Below, one piece after another: positions 29,859-41,392 of a DNA stretch of 64,000 nucleotides. This DNA is from Anas platyrhynchos (lineage: Eukaryota; Chordata; Aves; Anseriformes; Anatidae). The stretch's first letter is position 1. Each line of letters opens with the position of its first letter. The DNA lies in the NCBI RefSeq assembly GCF_047663525.1, contig NC_092594.1, positions 35,015,001 to 35,079,000 of the forward strand, in the 5' to 3' direction. Under the pieces are notes generated by a model, which saw only the letters and a list, made by a program, of their open reading frames with translations, did no database searches and was not told the DNA's origin. The position numbers and the translations under genes are program-made.

Positions 29859-32049
29859 CTGCACACAAACACACAGAGGATTAGCTTTTGGAGGCAAAAA
29901 AGCATCTGCAGGGACGGAGAGGTGCAATGGGGAGGCCTTTCCTCGAGGCAGCACACAGAGATGGGCATGAAATAGGATTGCCAGCGGATGTGGCTATGTT
30001 AATATGTCATTATTTCGTGTTTCCAGGCAACGGTCTCAGGCCTTCTAGAGATCAATAGCTGAGCAATATTGATAGGGCACGCAAGTGATGACATATAAAT
30101 AACTAGTTTCCTCTGCGCCATTTACATGTTTAGAAAAGGCAAGCACATTAGGGAAGACTTCCAGTGAAAATCTCTGCCTGTGACTCCTGCTAAGCCCAGA
30201 GCAGAGCAACAAGCACAGGCTCAGTAAGCCAACAAGATTTTAGCCGAGCCCTTCTTAGAAATGCAACTCCCTTTGAATTCAGCAAAAGTTGTGCCTACAG
30301 ATCTGGCTGTAATTAAGCCTGTAACTATAAAGAAACAGCATTTAGCAGCTTAATAAGCAGGCCAAAATATTCTATTATGCAACATCAATGGGGTTTTATT
30401 ATGGGAAATTCAATTCTTGCGTTTCTTGATGTTGGAACGTTTAACGACGTTGCCCTCTGTTGTATTTAAAACATAAGGGGGGGGGAGATTAGCAGACTGG
30501 TTTCTACCGATTTTATTGTGCCTTCCCACAGCCGTGTGCTCCAGAGCGAAGGCATTTCGCATTGAAGCGGGGCGATAAAGATCAGCTCGCAGTGCTTTGC
30601 AGCTGGCCGTAAAACCACAGCAGCTGCCGGCGCTCACAATGGAGTTGCAGCAAGAAGGGAGGCAGGTTTCTGCACGGGGGATGGCGCCCAACGTGGAACA
30701 CGAGATCCCTTCCCCAGATTAAGGGCAAAAAGCATCTGCGTTGCCAATGATCGGTCTTGCTAATATTTGAGGAGGATGTGAGAAATGAGCAATGACCCCT
30801 CATTTCCACACACCTTATAGATGTCAATGAACTACTTTTCCATTCATTTTCTGAAGGGCTGGTTTGGGGAGAAAGGCTAGAAATCTCTTACTTGTTTCAT
30901 TTCCTCTGTGGACTGAAGGCATCGCACTTCGGAAAGAGCTGAGATCAACGTTTGGGGGTCTCGGGGGCTTCCTGGGGGCAGGACCCAGGGACGCAGCTGA
31001 AGGAAGAGGTTTCACTTTTGGTGGCTTGCTGCCCAGGCTGCTCAACCTTGTTCCCACTCCCAGATGGCACAGGGGATGCTCCGGCTCTGCTCCAGGGAAC
31101 CACAAGCACAGGCACAATTACCCCTCCTTGCAGCACAAATCCTCCCAGCATCGCTAGTTTCTACACAGTGATTTCTCACCATCACTGCTTCCCCCTGAGG
31201 TCAGCGTCCCCATAACACAGGCTCTTACCACACTACCAGAATGGAAAAGTGGAGAAAAATGCCACTTTTCAAGATTTTTTACAAAGTTTGCCATGTCGGG
31301 GCCTCAACTCTCAACAGCTCCCTTCCTGTTGGTTATAAAACACTAGCCTAATTTTCTGTACCGATAACTCTTTAATCTGCCAGGATTTGGGACTGTGGCT
31401 GTTTTCTATACCCAGCCCAAGCGGGGAAGCTTTCCAGAGTAAATAAAGACTCAATCTTGCAGTGCCCTGCTGCTCAGCATGATGCTAGCCAGGGGGACCT
31501 CGCTGCATTCACCTCCCCTTTCTGCAAGAAATACTGCAAGGAGAACACGCTCTCCTTGCTGACGTGTGACCTGCCACAAAACTGAGAGGGAACAGAGACT
31601 TCAGGCTTAAACCACTTTTATTTGAACTAAACTACCTTTGCAGGAAAGAAAAGCCTTTGTACATCTGTGTGAAAACCAAACAGCAGGCTGTAGTCATGTT
31701 TACCCTGCAGTAGGCCAAGGCAAACGAAAATAAGGTGCTCCCCTTTTCTCACACTTTACTCTACTCTCAGAAATTTGACAATTTCTTAGAGTGGGGTTTT
31801 GAAAAATGCAGTGGAATCCGGGAACCCTCCCCTATCTCCAGGACCTTCAAGGAAGAAGAGGAGCACTCCCACAAACCAATTAACATCACACTTTGAGGGG
31901 CCCAGCTTGTTCTTGCCTTCCTCTCCTACCTGTTGTGCTGTACCTTGCAGATTCAGAACACCTATATACGCTCACGTGTGCGTGTGTATATATAAATAAA
32001 TATATATATATATATATAATATATATAATAAGGTTATAGTTTACTATAC
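29859..32049 (-). other. FYB2 introns 2 and 3
   Basis: About 1.0 kb each, around exon 3. A TA-rich tract lies at 31988-32030, just inside the donor of exon 2. Confidence 0.75.
30892..31086 (-). CDS. FYB2: FYB2 coding exon 3, proline-rich
   Basis: 195 nt, residues 237-301, with the stretch SKPPKVKPLPSAASLGPAP followed by RKPPRPPN, matching the proline-rich segment of human FYB2. Among the nearby AG acceptors I considered, only gcag|AGCCG at 31087 fits the phase left by exon 2 (completing Glu 237). The donor is ACAA|gtaaga, phase 1. Confidence 0.82.
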
Positions 32050-32749
32050 CTTTATGGCGTTCAGGTTGCAATGTGATTGTTGCAGTGCTCTCTGCAGCTC
32101 TCCTATCTCTCCTGGCAGCCTGGGGAGAAGTCAGCCCGAGGCCACGCAGAGCATCCTTCCTCTGGGATGAGGCAGTCTGGTTTCCATCTGGTTGCATCCT
32201 GCTGCTCTCCAGCTCAGGGGGAGAATGCATCACCCTCTGCTCCAGGCGAGGGTTCACGTACAGGTTCATCGCCCGCTGGGCTGGGAGCTCTGTGCTTGCT
32301 TTCTCCCCACAGGATAAAGTGTTTTCCCACATCTGCAGGGCATGGTGGAAAGATTTGGAGAGCAGAGCATCCTCAGGGACCGGTCCTTGCTGGGCAGTGC
32401 AACAGGGTGTTGGAGGCTTCTGAGAGCCGATCCTGGGGGAGCTCAGCCCTTTCTCCAAGACATTTCCTTTGCTCTCTTCCTTATGCTCCATCGGCTCCGT
32501 GCGCTCCAGCTTGGCCCACCACGCGAGAGCGGAGGGCTGGGAGGCAGGATGGAGAGGTCCATCCTTGGATTTGGGTACGAGCACTTCTCTCTTAATCGCT
32601 GGCATGGGACTGGACATGCCACTGCCTCCAGAGCCCGGTTTGGGTGCGATTTTGGGGGGAGGTTTCTGGCATGGCCGCACCAGTTTGTTGGCAAGGTTGG
32701 AGTCATTCTGAAATTTTGCTCGGAGGGCTTTGAAATCAGTCACACCTTC
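32050..32749 (-). CDS. FYB2: FYB2 coding exon 2
   Basis: 700 nt, the largest exon, residues 4-236. It opens EGVTDFKALRAKFQN, the N-terminal signature shared by FYB proteins, followed by proline/lysine-rich sequence (QKPPPKIAPKP). The remainder is low-complexity and probably disordered. Acceptor tcccacccag, donor AAAG|gtatag, phase 1. Confidence 0.93.
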
Positions 32750-35405
32750 CTGGGTGGGAGAAGAAAAGAGAGCAGAAAACATCTGCTTTTAGAGGCAATT
32801 TATGTGATTGTTTCAGAGAAAAAGAGGCTTCAGACTTGCTGTTGTTCCCACCCCGTGGCGCAGAGGACATGCAAACCACCCACGTGGCACACGAGGACGG
32901 CAAGAGCATCTCCTGGGCTGGGTGATGAACACTGGCTAAGACACTTGATTCCTCTCCCATACAGCCACCAGTCCCAAGGTTATATATGATCTTGATAATA
33001 AATAAATGAATAAATAAACAAATAAAAATCAGTAACACCACACTTTGAAAGGGCACTTAAAGAACATTTTGCTCATCCCTTTCTCCCCAGACATCTTGAT
33101 GCCCCACTACAGAAAGAAGACCCCAGTTTTTGGCTGCAATGCTGCAGCTTAAACTCAGCCCCAAAATGAACTAAGGAGAAAATATGAAGAAAAATTTATG
33201 AGCTACTTAAGTCCTTGAACTGCTCTATAACTTTTTATATGCCATGATTACATTAGGTGCACTACTCTGGCAGCGTAGTTCAGTGCTGAGAACTGTAAGG
33301 CTTCACGAGAACCTGTCTAATGAGGAAATTGGAAAAAATTATCTGGGACAGAACTTCGTTATTCTGAAAAAAGCCCCAGCCTTAAGTGTTAAGGCAGAAC
33401 AGATGAATAGCATACTGAGGTTTTATTGCATTTAATTGCACGATTTATTAAACACTGACAATTTCTCTTGAATAACCCCTTTCACTAACTTTATTACTTT
33501 CACAGGGTAGTGCATGATGTAAAGAGCCAGCCCTTGGGGGAGAGGTTTGAATTGCTCCAATTATATTTCATATTAGTGGTCAGCAGTGTGATGCCGTGTA
33601 AGCTGCCCAGACAGCCTAATCTAGCAGAGAGCCTACAGGGAGTGGGAATTTTCAGAAGCATACGGAGGATGAATCAGGTTTAAAACAAATCCCACGTGTC
33701 CCAGATCCCTCCAGCGATGCCAGACAGGAAATAAAGCAGCGCGGTGCCCTAATGCGATTGCACCAAGCTTTTGCACGTGCTGTAGCAACAGTTGAAGAGT
33801 TCAGCGCTGTTTACCTCTCCTTACTGATTTCCTTTTGTTTCTGCAACACGTAGTTCCCCGGAAGCACCCTTGGAGATAGAGAAAGCAAAAGAAGAAGTAC
33901 CTGCGTGTCTCAGCGTGCCCAGCACCAAAAGCAAGGCAAAACAGGATTTTGGGCTGGGTACTTGCTGGGGCAGACAGGGCAGCCCCCCAGCTGGCACCTT
34001 GGATTGCACAGAGGTGGATTCAAGGCTCCCTTTTTCCCCTTCAACTAGTTATTGTTCTCGCCTTGAAACGGCAGCTTCAAACCACTCGTGCAATTAACAT
34101 GAAGGTAATCTGTGCTTAACACACTCACGGGGACCTTCACCACAAGGGTTTTCCCCATTTTGCAGCCACCTGGGATGTTTGTGGTGATGCCACAAGCCAG
34201 GAGGGACACAGACAGCCTGACCGGGTGCCCCAAACCTCCTGGCAGGGGCTGCAGGGATGCTCGGCATAAATCTCACCCCAACCCCAACGCCACCTCCCTC
34301 CCCACAAAGCTTGTGCTGAACTTAGTGGGGTCCTCTGCTGTGCGATGAGTTCTCCAGGTCTCAACAGGGCATTTTCCCCAGCTCTTTCTGGAGCCAGCTC
34401 AGGGAGATGAGCCCTGGAAGCCCCACACCCGGCTCAGGGCACACGTAAAGTCCTGACCCCCAACCCAGGCTGCCGGGCACCCAGCTGTAAATCAGAGCGG
34501 TCAGCACAGTGGGGAGAAGCCACCCATAAATTTAAAGGATTGGAAAAAGCTCACGGCGTGCATTACAGCTACATCTGGCCAAATAATTCACCGGGAATAA
34601 TAACGCACTTGGCAAAAGAGCATGCAAGATGAGAGAGGGAGAGAATAAAAAGGAAACAAACTTTTCCTGGCCGGAAAGCTACAAGCATTATGGAGTCAGG
34701 GGACAGCTAAACTTTCCATATTTTCTCCCTATAAATAAAGTGCTCTTCTAACATTAATATCATGCTAGGAAGCAGAATAAAGCTCAGCCTAGGGCTTCAA
34801 TACGGGCACCTTTCTGAGAGAGCAGCAGCTGGAGGTCTGTGCTGTTATAAGGGCTGCCCAAAAGGAGCCTGAGCTCTCAGTACCTTTCTGCTTTTCTAGA
34901 AATAATCGACAGAGGGAGAGAAACCCTACTGAAGACGGGGACAGGAAGGACCGCTCGCTCCCTTCCTGACATGCCTCTGTTTTCCTCCCCTCTCTGGATC
35001 ACCAAGGGAGTTCCCATGGGTGAATGTGTAACCGGCGCTGCCCTCTGCCCACACACAGCTGCCGGCTACTCATTAACTCACCGGCTTCTTCTAAAAAAAA
35101 ATTAGGAAAATTAAAAATCCACCTCTATTTTTCAGTAAATTAAGAGGGAGCCACTGCCACTCATCTCAGAGCGGTGGGGAAGAAGCCAGGCACCAGCAGC
35201 CCCTCGGTGCCTGCTTTGGGGCAGGGAAACATCCCCGCGTGGCTCCACGGAGAGCAGAACAGCTCTAGGAGCGTTTATCTCACCAGGAGGACAAGCTACT
35301 ACCCGCAGCCCTGAGTATATAAATATGTGGAGGGGAGCCAAGCAGCAAGCATTTCACATAGCTCAGTCCCTGCCGCGGCAGAAGGGAGCAGCCCGAGGGA
35401 GTTAC
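32750..35405 (-). other. FYB2 intron 1
   Basis: 2.7 kb first intron. It contains an (AAAT)n-type tract at about 32998-33027. No further exon was found in phase. Confidence 0.7.
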
Positions 35406-35414
35406 CACGTCCAT
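35406..35414 (-). CDS. FYB2: FYB2 coding exon 1 (start codon)
   Basis: Three codons, MDV, read from the minus strand in context gaagccATGG, then donor GTG|gtaact in phase 0. Human FYB2 also has three residues before the EGV of exon 2, which favours this start. The 5' UTR would extend to higher coordinates into GC-rich sequence (35415-35600). Confidence 0.75.
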
Positions 35415-36688
35415 GGCTTCGCTCTTCAGCGCCAGCGTCACCCATCCAGCCCCACGGTGTCCTCCTGCTCCGTCACCCTTCCTGCTGCCCGGCGAGGCGG
35501 AGCGAGCCTGAAACACACCTGGGCCACGGCTCTGCCCCCGGGGTGGGGAGAGCCTCACCTGGGCTCAGCCCTTCCCCTCCTGCTTATCTTATCAGCCCTC
35601 CAGCTGGAGGGAGGTTTTGCCTTTTTGCAAGCCAGGGATCGAACTGACACAAGTCCTCTGCCTAGGTTTTGGTTTCGTTCCCACTGCTGGTGGAAAAGGC
35701 TCGCAGCCTGGCTGGAGGTGGGGAAGGGGTGGCCAGCAGCACCACACGCAGCCCCTAACCTTTAAAATACAAAGAGCCCCACTGACCCTTGCTGCTCATT
35801 GTGGTCTCCCCGCTGCGATGCCCATCCCACTGCATCCACCCAGCCTGAGCTGGGGAGCTCGCAGGGATTAAAGCAGGCATTTTCCCAGAGGGGAAACGTG
35901 TTGGCTTCATCCCTAGATAGCAGAGCCCAGCAAAAACTGTTGTCCTTGCTGAAATCTGCATTTGTTCCCTGGTGAAGCTGCTCCTCCTCTCAGTGAGCTT
36001 TTCCTTGATGTCCACAGGGCATGCCAGCTAAATATGAGCAAATAAGGCTTTTCCTGGATGTTTTGGTCCTGGAGAAGACCCTGAAAGGCTCTGTCCAAAC
36101 ATTGATCCCGTGCTTTTGCAGAGCACATCTCCCAGGAAAAGCAGGGCTGCTGAGCTTGGCAGGAAGAGAACCACGGGAATTCCTCTTTCCCTCCATAACT
36201 GATCAGATTTATTTGGTCTTTCTTCTGTAGCCCAGAGGGATGGCAGCAGCATGAAGCCCTAACTGGGCAGTACTGGGAGGTGGGTGCCTGTAGGGCTTGC
36301 ACTGGCAGGGATCCATCGGTATCCTGAGCATTGATTGCCCCTGTCAGGCTGGCCCTACTCCCACCTACGGGGATACGGCACCTCTCACATAGACCATCCC
36401 CAAGGATCTGCCTGGAAAAGAACCCCTGAAGCACTGGGAGGCCTTTTGATTGCAGGAAAACATGCCTGTGATGTGTGGGACCTGCTGGCAGACCGTGTGT
36501 GTCTGGTGTCTCAGACATCCGAAATTTCTTTCATATGATTTGAGGGTAATGGGGGTGATACGCAGCTTGTGGATGGGCATTGCCTCTCTGCATGCGGCCA
36601 TCAGGCCTTGCCCAAGCACCCGTACCACCCCTGGGAGCAGGACTGGTGATTTCATGACCCTGCCTGTCAGAGCCAAGCTTGCTGAAGG

Positions 36689-36790
36689 CTTGAAAAAAAA
36701 AATAAAAAAAAAATATATATATATAAATAAATAAAAAAGGGGGAAAAATGAAAAAATTTAAGAAAAAAAAAAAAAAAAAGGAAAATAAAA
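36689..36790. repeat. A-rich low-complexity tract
   Basis: Runs of 8-18 A residues broken by TATA and G runs. Confidence 0.85.
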
Positions 36791-37878
36791 GGCTTGGTCA
36801 CTGGAGACATGACTCAAAGCCTAAGTCTCACTCCTGGCCACATGAAAAGCCCTGCTGCTGCATGGTGGTCTCGGAGAAGAAAGAGGGGGTCCCGCCGAGC
36901 CGCGCGCCGGCAGGGAAGTCCCCCAAGCCCAGCCTGGAGTCGTGGCGTGACCAGAATGAATGGTGGCTTTGTGCACAGGGGCTGGGGAGGATTTACGAGC
37001 CGCCCAGTGCTATGAACGCAGGCCCTGAATTAAAGAAGTGTTGGAGAACAGGGAGGTTGTGACTTTGGAGCTGGGGTCCTACAGAAAGGGACAGGGCAGT
37101 ATCCTCCTCGCGGGTCCTAAAAGAAATAAAGACAAGCCAAAGGTGTCTCTAAAACAAGCGTTTGGTGAGTGCTAGCCCTGGTGGGACCCCCGCTTGCCTC
37201 ACCTCATTCGAAAGCAGCCCCGGGGCTGCCATAAATTGTGCTGGGTCATAATAACTGTGGTGGAGCACAGGGCAGCCATGGTGCTGTGCACATCAAGCAG
37301 CACCAAGGGGGAGCCAGCTCTGCTCATCTCCTCCAGGCTGGGTCACCTAAAGGGCCACGAGGCACCACGAGCTTCCTTGGAGAACCCAGGCAGAAAATCA
37401 GGACTTAAACCTATTAATTATATATATGTTATTATTTTTGCAGTGATTCAATACCGTCTTATATACACACCTCAGTCCAAAGGCTGCAAGCACACTTATT
37501 TTCCCTTCTTTATTCCTTTCAGCAACTTTATGAACAATAGAGTTTATTGTATGTTACAGGTATATTATACAGGTCCAGGGCAGTCCTTTTTCTGGATTTC
37601 CCAAGTCTTACCATAGACTAGCCACAGGAACACCTCAGGAATATCACTTACCCCAATCTTTCGCACTTTCAGAAAGGGGGTTGGTGTGCCTAGGGAAATT
37701 TTAGGACAATCCACCCTTCTCTTGAAGACACCTAGATTGACTCACCTGTGACATATCACTGGAAACAGAGCAGGGACAAAATGTTATTGGCAAGGGAGAG
37801 CCTGATGAGATTTTTTCCCGTGTTACAGCTGGCAGTGGTGGGCAGGAGATGGAAATGGCTGACCTGGGGTGGAATTGG

Positions 37879-37974
37879 TTGGGGACAGAAGGGACCCACT
37901 GGTCTGGGGAAGAAGGGTCCCACTGGTCGGGGGCAGAAGGACACAGCATTTGGGGGCAGAAGGGATCCTGCAGC
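37879..37974. repeat. 24-bp minisatellite, four copies
   Basis: Units at 37879, 37903, 37927 and 37951 share ggggacagaagggacccact with substitutions. The first two are closest and the later units decay. Confidence 0.8.
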
Positions 37975-40644
37975 CCACCCAGCTGCAAGCCCCCCCGTGT
38001 GCAGGGATGCCACCCCTGGAGCAGGATGCCCATCTCCAAACTCAGAGAAATGGGCACAAGCGGCTAGCAGGGCACAATCCCATTCGGGGGGGTGTTTGCA
38101 TGTGTGTGTGGGGGTTGCAGCCCAGTTTTTGCCTTATTCTGCCGGGTCCCTAACCCCAATTCTGCTCTCCCCAGCCTTTTTCTCCCGCAGCGGTTCCGCG
38201 GGGCTCCAGCAGAGGGGGAGCGAGCACCGCCTGTGCCCTGCCCGCTGCTCCCCAGGAGCAGGGCTGCTGGATGAAGCCCTCCTCCAAACCCCAAAACAGT
38301 GCTGATGGCTCCGGTTTTGCTGCAGAATATAAAGCCCTCGTCTTAATCCAAGCCCTTTTCTCCAAGGTATCTGCTCCGGGGCTTTGATTTTGAAGCTGGG
38401 AGATGAAGACCTGGAGAAGCAGCCTTGCTGCCGTGGAAAAACAGAAGTTATTTTACCCAGCTCCTGTGCAGGGAAAACTCGCTGGCACTTGTGGAGGGGA
38501 TGAACTGAGGGAGCCCATGTGTGCTGTGAAAGCAGGTGTGAAATGGCAGGATTCCCAAGGGCAGAGCTCCAATCGCTGGGCACAATTCCTTGCTCTTGCC
38601 TTACCAAACATCTCTGTAACCTCTGTACTTTGCAGCCACCCCTATATTAAAGGAAAAAAGATGCTAACCCTAAAAGAGAGGCTGTCTGCCCGGGGAGCAA
38701 ACAGCACATGGCATGTGGCAGCCACATCGCCTAGTGGGATCATCGACAGCAGGGACCTGGGGTACAGCACTGCGGGTACAGTGCACAGGGTGGAATCAAA
38801 TAGAGCAGGACTCTGTAGCTATATGGGCTTAAAAGGGTTTTCGGTGAAGAGCTGCATGTCTTTGAATCAAATATTAGCGGTGGAGAGTCCTTTGGTGGCA
38901 AGGAAAAGAGTTTTGCAGTACTCACAAAGTGCCTGATGCAAATTCCCACCCAGATTCGCCACTGAGTCCTCTCACACCCACCCTCAGCCCCAATTTCCCC
39001 GCTACCAGCCCCCAGTCCGCATCCCACTGCCCAGCCTCCTGAAGGTGACTGCGCAGCTATCGGCAGCATCGCTGAGGTTCAGAGTTAATTCAGGCTTAAA
39101 GGCGAGGATCCAACACGCATTTTAGACAAGTTCAATTCATAATGTTATAAATGGAACCATAACTTTTATATATATCGCTTTTGGAACATAACACCTTTGA
39201 GAAAGGTTCTTTAATTTCACCTCTAACGTGGTGTGCATCGCTTGCAGCTTAAATCTCTCGCATGCCTCCCCCCCCCTAAACGACTTCACCCATCAGTGCG
39301 AAATTGTTGATGTGCCTGATTGCACAAACTGGCCCAGCCTTTTATCTGGGAGACAGTCCACAAATAACTTTCATTATATATATGGTGTGTTTCTGATGCT
39401 GCTATCAGAAAAGATATAATGCTTCTCCAGTCCTGCTGGATGCTGAGGAGGCATTTGACTGCAGTGCAGCCATTTATATCAAAGGACGGCACAAGTTTGG
39501 ACCGAAGACAGATCAGACAGACAGCAGGGGAGGCTCCCTCCTTGGGGACAGTGGAATTGTCCCCACCAGATCTCTGTAAGCATTGCTAAGACCCTTCTTT
39601 ATTGTTCTCACTGACATGCAGAGGGGTTACAACGTGTAACAGGGAGGTAACAGTGGGTATCACTTTAGGGCAGTTTCAGTCCCCTGCTTTTCTCCCAGGT
39701 AAAAGCAATTTAGGCCTAATATTAAAAATAATAATGAATTAAAACCTTAGTTGAGTTCTTCTTGCGTAGGCGAAGAAAGGAGGTCTTTCTGAACCCATCT
39801 GAAGTACATTAGCAGGTAAGGGACTGCATTAACATCCTCCTGAAGGTCACAAAAAGGCAGTTTTCATTTCATCTCGCTACAGAGTTTACCCATGTGATAC
39901 ATTTCTTCTTGTTTAGTGCAGACAAGCTCCAGGGTCATTCTAAACTTTAATTACATTAAAATAACACGGTAAGAGGTCCTTTTATTTTGATAATTTACAA
40001 TACCGGCTATTGAAATGAGCTTCACATTAATTTGGGAAATACACAGAGTGACACTTCTATCCCAGTCTTTTGTGAGCAGAGAACAATTCACTGTCCGCTT
40101 AATAGCCGTAATAGCCCACGACCAGATTTTCCTACAATAATTACACTTTCTCTCAAATTTATTGAGGTTCAAGTTTCCAGTCGTCTGCTGGGAATGCTTC
40201 ATTTATGCATGAAGTATCTCGGCCCTCTTAGGCAGAAGAAAAGCAGGGAGACACGGAGGCTTGTTCAAACACAAAAGTCTCCACAGATATCATTTTTTTT
40301 TTTCTATTTTAACTACTAATAATGTTACAGAGTCCTTGTGCACTTTTGTTCCTGCCCAGAAACCCTCAGGGGGGATTTTGAAGGTTATATGCAACTCTAT
40401 ATACAAGTTTTTTTCCAATGGCTGCTTTTTCCCTTTTTTTCAACACGTGAAAACTAAATATCCTTATCTTGTGGCTATTCTCTTAATAATAAATAACCCA
40501 TGGTGTTTTGCTTTGTATGGTGTTATTGTCTTACACCTGTGCACTTGCACATCCACTACTCCTGCACTGAGATCCCAGCCTACTAAAAGCATTAAAGCCA
40601 CCACCTATGGACAGGTTCACACAGCAGCTGGGACAGGACAAAAT

Positions 40645-40677
40645 TTCAGAGTGAGGGGGCATCTTCCTCACTCTGAA
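40645..40677. repeat. Perfect inverted repeat, 12-bp arms, 9-nt loop
   Basis: ttcagagtgagg, loop gggcatctt, cctcactctgaa. It lies about 600 bp upstream of the C8A start codon. Confidence 0.9.
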
Positions 40678-41273
40678 TCAGTTTAAAAAATGAGTGTTTA
40701 GATCCCCATGTTGCAGTGACTGTGTAGGACCATCCCAAAGCCCTTCTGAGTCAGGTTATAATTCCCGGTGGCTTTGGACATGGGACACTGCCTTATGGGA
40801 ATGGCAAAGGGAAAAAGCTGAACTGACCTCTCCGTGATGTGTCTGGATGGTACGTGTCCCTCATAACAGAATTTTGTAAGAATCTTCAATTGGCTGTGCT
40901 GGGAAGTGGCCAAAATTGCAGGTGCTGTGGGAAATGAAATGGCTTTCCTCCTTCAAATGAACTGGAGGGTACAGGGTGGGCAAGAAACATGACCGCCTTG
41001 ACAGGGCCTGACCGACTTCCCTGTGGAAACAGTCAAACAGTTTAATATATTCCCTTGCCAGAAGATTGGGAATTTGTTTCCAAAAGGGCAAAGGCCTCCG
41101 GGACGTGTCCTGATTCTTCATGATCTGATGAGTGCTGTCGTCAATGATTTACTGCAGCGTGCTGCACCGGGGGGCTCTGCGCTTCTCCCAGCAGCACTGT
41201 CCCTGTGGCCTACCAAAGCCTCAAGCTTTTGCTTTCAGCTAACTAATAGCAACCGTTTACATATGGAAAAACA

Positions 41274-41392
41274 ATGTGGTGGAGCCTGCGTCAGGTTTCT
41301 CCTTTGATTCTCGCTGTATGCTCGCTGTCTCTAACAGCACGTCGGGGCACGGCTGCGGCGCACGGGGAGCTGGCAGCGGCGCCTTCCCAGAG
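41274..41392 (+). CDS. C8A: C8A exon 1: signal peptide and propeptide
   Basis: 119 nt from ATG (context aaacaATGT) to the strong donor CAGAG|gtaagt. The frame gives MWWSLRQVSPLILAVCSLSL, a hydrophobic leader with a likely signal-peptidase site after LTA, then an Arg/Ala-rich prosegment. It ends in phase 2, exactly what exon 2 needs. The frame is only 40 codons, so it is invisible to a length-filtered ORF scan. There is no close match to the human leader, as is usual for leaders. Confidence 0.85.

Larger units (their letters stand above)
14300..35414 (-). other. FYB2: FYB2 gene, complete coding region (FYN-binding protein 2, ARAP-like adaptor)
   Basis: FYB2 is a cytosolic adaptor related to FYB1/ADAP, implicated in T-cell-receptor signalling. 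Twenty coding exons can be joined on the minus strand with GT-AG borders and every phase matching, giving 699 codons plus stop. The human protein is similar in length (about 728 residues, from memory). Domain order: N-terminal FKALRAKFQ motif (residues 9-17); a long disordered region with proline-rich stretches (around 25-40 and 257-281); tyrosine motifs DYLIP (308), EYVSL (397), VYDDV (471), TYEDV (503) and VYDDV (563); a Lys/Glu-rich helical segment (about 605-633); and a C-terminal helically extended SH3-like domain (about 634-697) of the FYB family. Synteny between PRKAA2 and C8A supports orthology. Expression and partners in this species are not shown by the sequence. Confidence 0.93.
35415..41273. 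other. Intergenic region between divergent FYB2 and C8A
   Basis: About 5.9 kb. The first 200 bp next to FYB2 is GC-rich and should hold the FYB2 5' UTR and promoter. The last few hundred bp should hold the C8A promoter. I see no convincing TATA box or defined factor site for either. It contains an A-rich tract (about 36689-36790), a 24-bp tandem repeat (37879-37974) and an inverted repeat (40645-40677). Open frames here, such as 38403-38936, have no recognisable domain. Confidence 0.6.

Noticed and set aside
35310..35330. TATA-like tatataaatat on the plus strand
   Set aside because: It points the wrong way for FYB2 and is about 6 kb from C8A. No transcript start is supported.
35325..35765. 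146-codon plus-strand frame near the FYB2 start
   Set aside because: GC-rich sequence over the FYB2 first exon and 5' region. No domain, and the strand is opposite to FYB2.
38403..38936. 177-codon plus-strand frame upstream of C8A
   Set aside because: No signal peptide, no domain, and no phase-compatible link to C8A exon 2. The leader exon at 41274 fits better.
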